Source: Candidatus Thioglobus sp.
GTDB taxonomy: Bacteria; Pseudomonadota; Gammaproteobacteria; PS1; Pseudothioglobaceae
Assembly: GCA_015163925.1 (NCBI GenBank)
Contig: JAAOIF010000039.1
Span: 1-8,243, forward strand
DNA: 8,243 nucleotides
Reading direction: 5' to 3'
Shown: positions 6,437 through 8,243 of the stretch, piece after piece
How the letters are laid out: every line of letters starts with the position of its first letter
How positions within the stretch are numbered: position 1 is the first letter of the stretch
Program-made: the position numbers and the translations under genes
Notes under the pieces: model-generated
Database searches by the model: none
What the model was told of the DNA's origin: nothing
The model's input: the letters and a program-made list of their open reading frames with translations, nothing else

Positions 6437-6525
6437 CTGTCATTCTGAACTTGATTCAGAATCTCGCCTTGTAAAAGCAGACTGTGCTTGCTGGATGAGA
6501 CCCTGAAATAAATTCAGGGTGATAG
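6437..6525. repeat. Composite palindromic repeat with two hairpins, possible bidirectional terminator
   Basis: The outer 29-base halves (6437-6465 and 6497-6525) are inverted copies matching at 21 of 29 positions. Each half is itself a perfect hairpin: ATTCTGAA/TTCAGAAT (6442-6449 with 6455-6462) and ACCCTGAA/TTCAGGGT (6500-6507 with 6513-6520), each with a 5-base loop. The 31-base centre has a small third hairpin, AAGCA/TGCTT (6475-6479 with 6485-6489). The edge GTCATTCTGAA and the GGATGAGACCCTGAA side resemble dispersed palindromic repeats seen in many bacterial genomes (from memory, not searched). It lies between convergent typA and ahcY, where it could stop transcription from both sides, although no strong T tract follows either hairpin. 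The rest of the 6371-6549 gap shows no gene. Confidence 0.75.
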
Positions 6526-6549
6526 TTTTGATTCACGGAGACGGAGGTT

Positions 6550-7920
6550 TTAATACTTATAACTATCAGGCTTGAAGGGGCCGGTTTTTGCCACATTTAT
6601 ATAATCCGCTTGAGTGTCGGTGAGAATTGTCAGCACGCCGCCGAAGCCGCCGACCATACCTTTGGCGACTTCTTCATCGAGTTTTTTCGGCAAAACTTCA
6701 ACAGTAATTTCGCCGCCAATATCAGCAAATTTGGCTTTGAATAAGTGGATTTGCGCCAGCACCTGATTGGCAAATGAGCCGTCCATAATCCGGCTGGGGT
6801 GCCCGGTGGCATTGCCTAAATTCACCAATCTGCCCTCCGCTAATAAAATCAAATAATCGTTTTTATTACTACTTCTAAAAATCCGGTGGACTTGCGGTTT
6901 GACCTCGTCCCAGCGCCAATTTTCACGCATAAAATTAGTGTCAATTTCATTGTCAAAATGCCCGATATTGCAGACCACAGCGCCAGATTTCAAAGTTTGT
7001 AACATTACAGAATCGCAGACATTTATGTTGCCGGTGGTCGTTACAATTAAATCTGTGCGGCCGAGCAAATCGGCGTTGATGTCGCTAATTTTGCCGGAGT
7101 TAATGCCGCCAGAATAGGGCGAAACCACCTCAAAGCCGTCCATACATGCTTGCATGGCGCAAATCGGGTCAATTTCGGAGATTTTGACAATCATTCCCTC
7201 TTGCACAAGGCTTTGCGCCGAGCCTTTGCCGACATCGCCGTAGCCGATAACCAGCGCTTTTTTGCCCGCCAGCAGCATATCGGTTCCGCGTTTGATGGCA
7301 TCATTTAGGCTGTGGCGGCAGCCGTATTTGTTGTCATTTTTGCTTTTGGTGATGGAATCATTTACATTTATCGCCGGCACTTTGAGCTTGCCTTGCTTGA
7401 GCATTTCCACCAAACGATGCACTCCGGTGGTGGTTTCCTCGCTGATGCCGTGAATATTTTGGAGCATATTTGGATATTTCTGATGCAGCATTTCGGTCAA
7501 ATCGCCGCCGTCATCCAGAACCATATTTGCATTCCAAGCCTCGCCATTTTGCAAAATAGTTTGCTCAATGCACCATAAAAATTCCTCGTCAGTCTCACCT
7601 TTCCAAGCAAAAGTTGGAATCCCTGCGGCAACCATAGCGGCGGCGGCGTGGTCCTGAGTGGAGAAAATATTGCAACTGGACCAGCGCACTTTTGCCCCTA
7701 AATCAACCAAAGTTTCCATCAGCACCGCAGTTTGAATAGTCATATGAATGCAGCCCAAAATCCGCGCTCCAGCCAACGGTTGCTCGCCAGAGTAACGCTT
7801 ACGCAGCGCCATTAGCGCCGGCATTTCCGCCTCAGCCAGCTGAATTTCCTTGCGTCCAAAATCCGCCAAATTCATATCAGCGACCTTGTAATCGTTATTT
7901 TTTATGGTTTTATTGTCCAT
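6550..7920 (-). CDS. ahcY: S-adenosylhomocysteine hydrolase (adenosylhomocysteinase)
   Basis: The 456-residue cytosolic enzyme uses tightly bound NAD to split S-adenosylhomocysteine into adenosine and homocysteine, relieving inhibition of methyltransferases. Seen: [13 protein letters not shown] at 59-71 and DDGGDLT at 136-142 (substrate site); [11 protein letters not shown] at 160-170; [18 protein letters not shown] at 184-201 with catalytic K192, D196, N197 and C201; Rossmann loop GYGDVGKG at 226-233; E249 for NAD ribose; [10 protein letters not shown] at 318-327; [13 protein letters not shown] at 374-386; and the C-terminal PFKPDSYKY, whose K450 and Y454 reach the NAD of the neighbouring subunit. 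The length and the [17 protein letters not shown] segment fit the proteobacterial form; the roughly 40-residue insert of the mycobacterial type is absent. A clear GAGG ribosome site overlaps the metK stop nine bases upstream, so the two genes are probably co-transcribed. All expected catalytic residues are present. Confidence 0.97.
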   Translation of the reverse strand: MDNKTIKNNDYKVADMNLADFGRKEIQLAEAEMPALMALRKRYSGEQPLAGARILGCIHMTIQTAVLMETLVDLGAKVRWSSCNIFSTQDHAAAAMVAAGIPTFAWKGETDEEFLWCIEQTILQNGEAWNANMVLDDGGDLTEMLHQKYPNMLQNIHGISEETTTGVHRLVEMLKQGKLKVPAINVNDSITKSKNDNKYGCRHSLNDAIKRGTDMLLAGKKALVIGYGDVGKGSAQSLVQEGMIVKISEIDPICAMQACMDGFEVVSPYSGGINSGKISDINADLLGRTDLIVTTTGNINVCDSVMLQTLKSGAVVCNIGHFDNEIDTNFMRENWRWDEVKPQVHRIFRSSNKNDYLILLAEGRLVNLGNATGHPSRIMDGSFANQVLAQIHLFKAKFADIGGEITVEVLPKKLDEEVAKGMVGGFGGVLTILTDTQADYINVAKTGPFKPDSYKY

Positions 7921-7927
7921 TTTTTTT

Positions 7928-7931
7928 CCTC
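7928..7931 (-). promoter_or_regulatory. Shine-Dalgarno of ahcY overlapping the metK stop codon
   Basis: On the minus strand the junction reads TGAGGAAAAAAAATG. The metK stop TGA provides the first bases of GAGG, and seven A separate it from the ahcY ATG. This favours translational coupling of metK and ahcY and confirms the ahcY start. There is no room for a SAM or SAH riboswitch between the genes; any such element would lie upstream of metK, outside the window. Confidence 0.75.
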
Positions 7932-8243
7932 AAAAGTTGATAATTTTTTCCCAGCTAATATCATTTTCTGTTCTGCCAAAATGCCCATAGCTGGCGGTTT
8001 TTTGGTAAATCGGGCGTTTTAAATCCAGCATAGAAATTAGTCCTTTAGGATGCAAATCAAAATTATCCTTGACAAATTGCTGAATTTTATCAGTTGCGAC
8101 TTTTTCAGTGCCAAAAGTTTGGATGCTAATACTGGTCGGATTCGCCACGCCGATGGCATACGAGACCTGAATTTCACACCTGTCAGCCATGCCGCAAGCC
8201 ACAATATTTTTGGCAACAAAACGCATGGCGTAGGCGGCACTTC
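7930..8243 (-). CDS. metK: S-adenosylmethionine synthetase, C-terminal part (runs off the right edge)
   Basis: About the last 103 codons of an enzyme usually near 385 residues are present. MetK makes SAM from methionine and ATP. The visible part begins [20 protein letters not shown], continues with [38 protein letters not shown] and ends near [15 protein letters not shown], closely matching the C-terminal domain of E. coli MetK. The frame is open to the window edge; the internal ATG at 8226-8224 is not the start, because the conserved residues SAAYA precede it. The N-terminal domains with the main ATP and methionine residues are outside the window. It lies nine bases upstream of ahcY, giving a SAM synthesis and SAH removal pair, a common arrangement in proteobacteria. 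The C-terminus is slightly shorter than in E. coli. Confidence 0.95.
   Translation of the reverse strand, partial: SAAYAMRFVAKNIVACGMADRCEIQVSYAIGVANPTSISIQTFGTEKVATDKIQQFVKDNFDLHPKGLISMLDLKRPIYQKTASYGHFGRTENDISWEKIINF

Noticed and set aside
6371..6549. Small RNA or short gene between typA and ahcY
   Set aside because: No promoter, Shine-Dalgarno or coding pattern is visible; the palindromic repeat explains the structure found there.
7312..7578. Open frame of 88 codons on the + strand opposite ahcY
   Set aside because: It is antisense to the highly conserved SAH hydrolase core; its hydrophobic residues follow from the codons of the real gene.
7918..7932. SAM or SAH riboswitch in front of ahcY
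   Set aside because: Only nine bases separate metK and ahcY, so no riboswitch can fit there. Any such element would be upstream of metK, beyond the window.

Overview
The window looks like a piece of AT-rich gammaproteobacterial chromosome. By eye, every recognisable protein resembles the E. coli type in length and motif spacing: DinG with its Fe-S cysteines, a 323-residue IspB, RlmE, BipA/TypA and MetK. AhcY is of the proteobacterial type. I cannot name a genus. A sulfur-oxidising or symbiotic gammaproteobacterium would fit, but that is a guess. No plasmid, phage or transposase gene is visible, so most of the window is ordinary housekeeping DNA with a few scars and odd junctions.

Layout. The left end (about 3-262, + strand) holds the tail of an unrecognised membrane protein whose frame is broken at a run of nine C. 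A leftward block follows: rlmE (23S rRNA 2'-O-methyltransferase), ispB (long-chain polyprenyl diphosphate synthase for the quinone side chain) and dinG (Fe-S DNA helicase). These genes are 4 and 0 bases apart, so they are almost certainly one transcript. Directly upstream of rlmE, on the same strand, is a RelB/DinJ-family ribbon-helix-helix antitoxin gene. In the 70 bases between antitoxin and rlmE I can read both ends of a YafQ/RelE-type toxin gene with its middle deleted. The antitoxin therefore appears to be an orphan. Its promoter may now feed rlmE-ispB-dinG.

A 106-base divergent control region (4453-4558) separates the antitoxin from rightward typA (bipA), a ribosome-associated GTPase. 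It contains a perfect 12-base palindrome. Next comes a good Shine-Dalgarno followed by a five-codon mini-ORF that ends eight bases before the typA start. typA has no good ribosome binding site of its own.

The convergent gap between typA and ahcY (6371-6549) carries an 89-base composite palindrome made of two hairpins whose stems differ in sequence but remain perfectly paired. This resembles dispersed palindromic repeats and may also end transcription from both sides. At the right, leftward metK (partial) and ahcY form an S-adenosylmethionine pair: MetK makes SAM, SAM-dependent enzymes such as RlmE use it, and AhcY clears the S-adenosylhomocysteine that results.

I found no convincing new multi-gene system. 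The most noteworthy items are the collapsed toxin gene with retained antitoxin, the typA mini-ORF, the C-tract frameshift and the covarying palindromic repeat.
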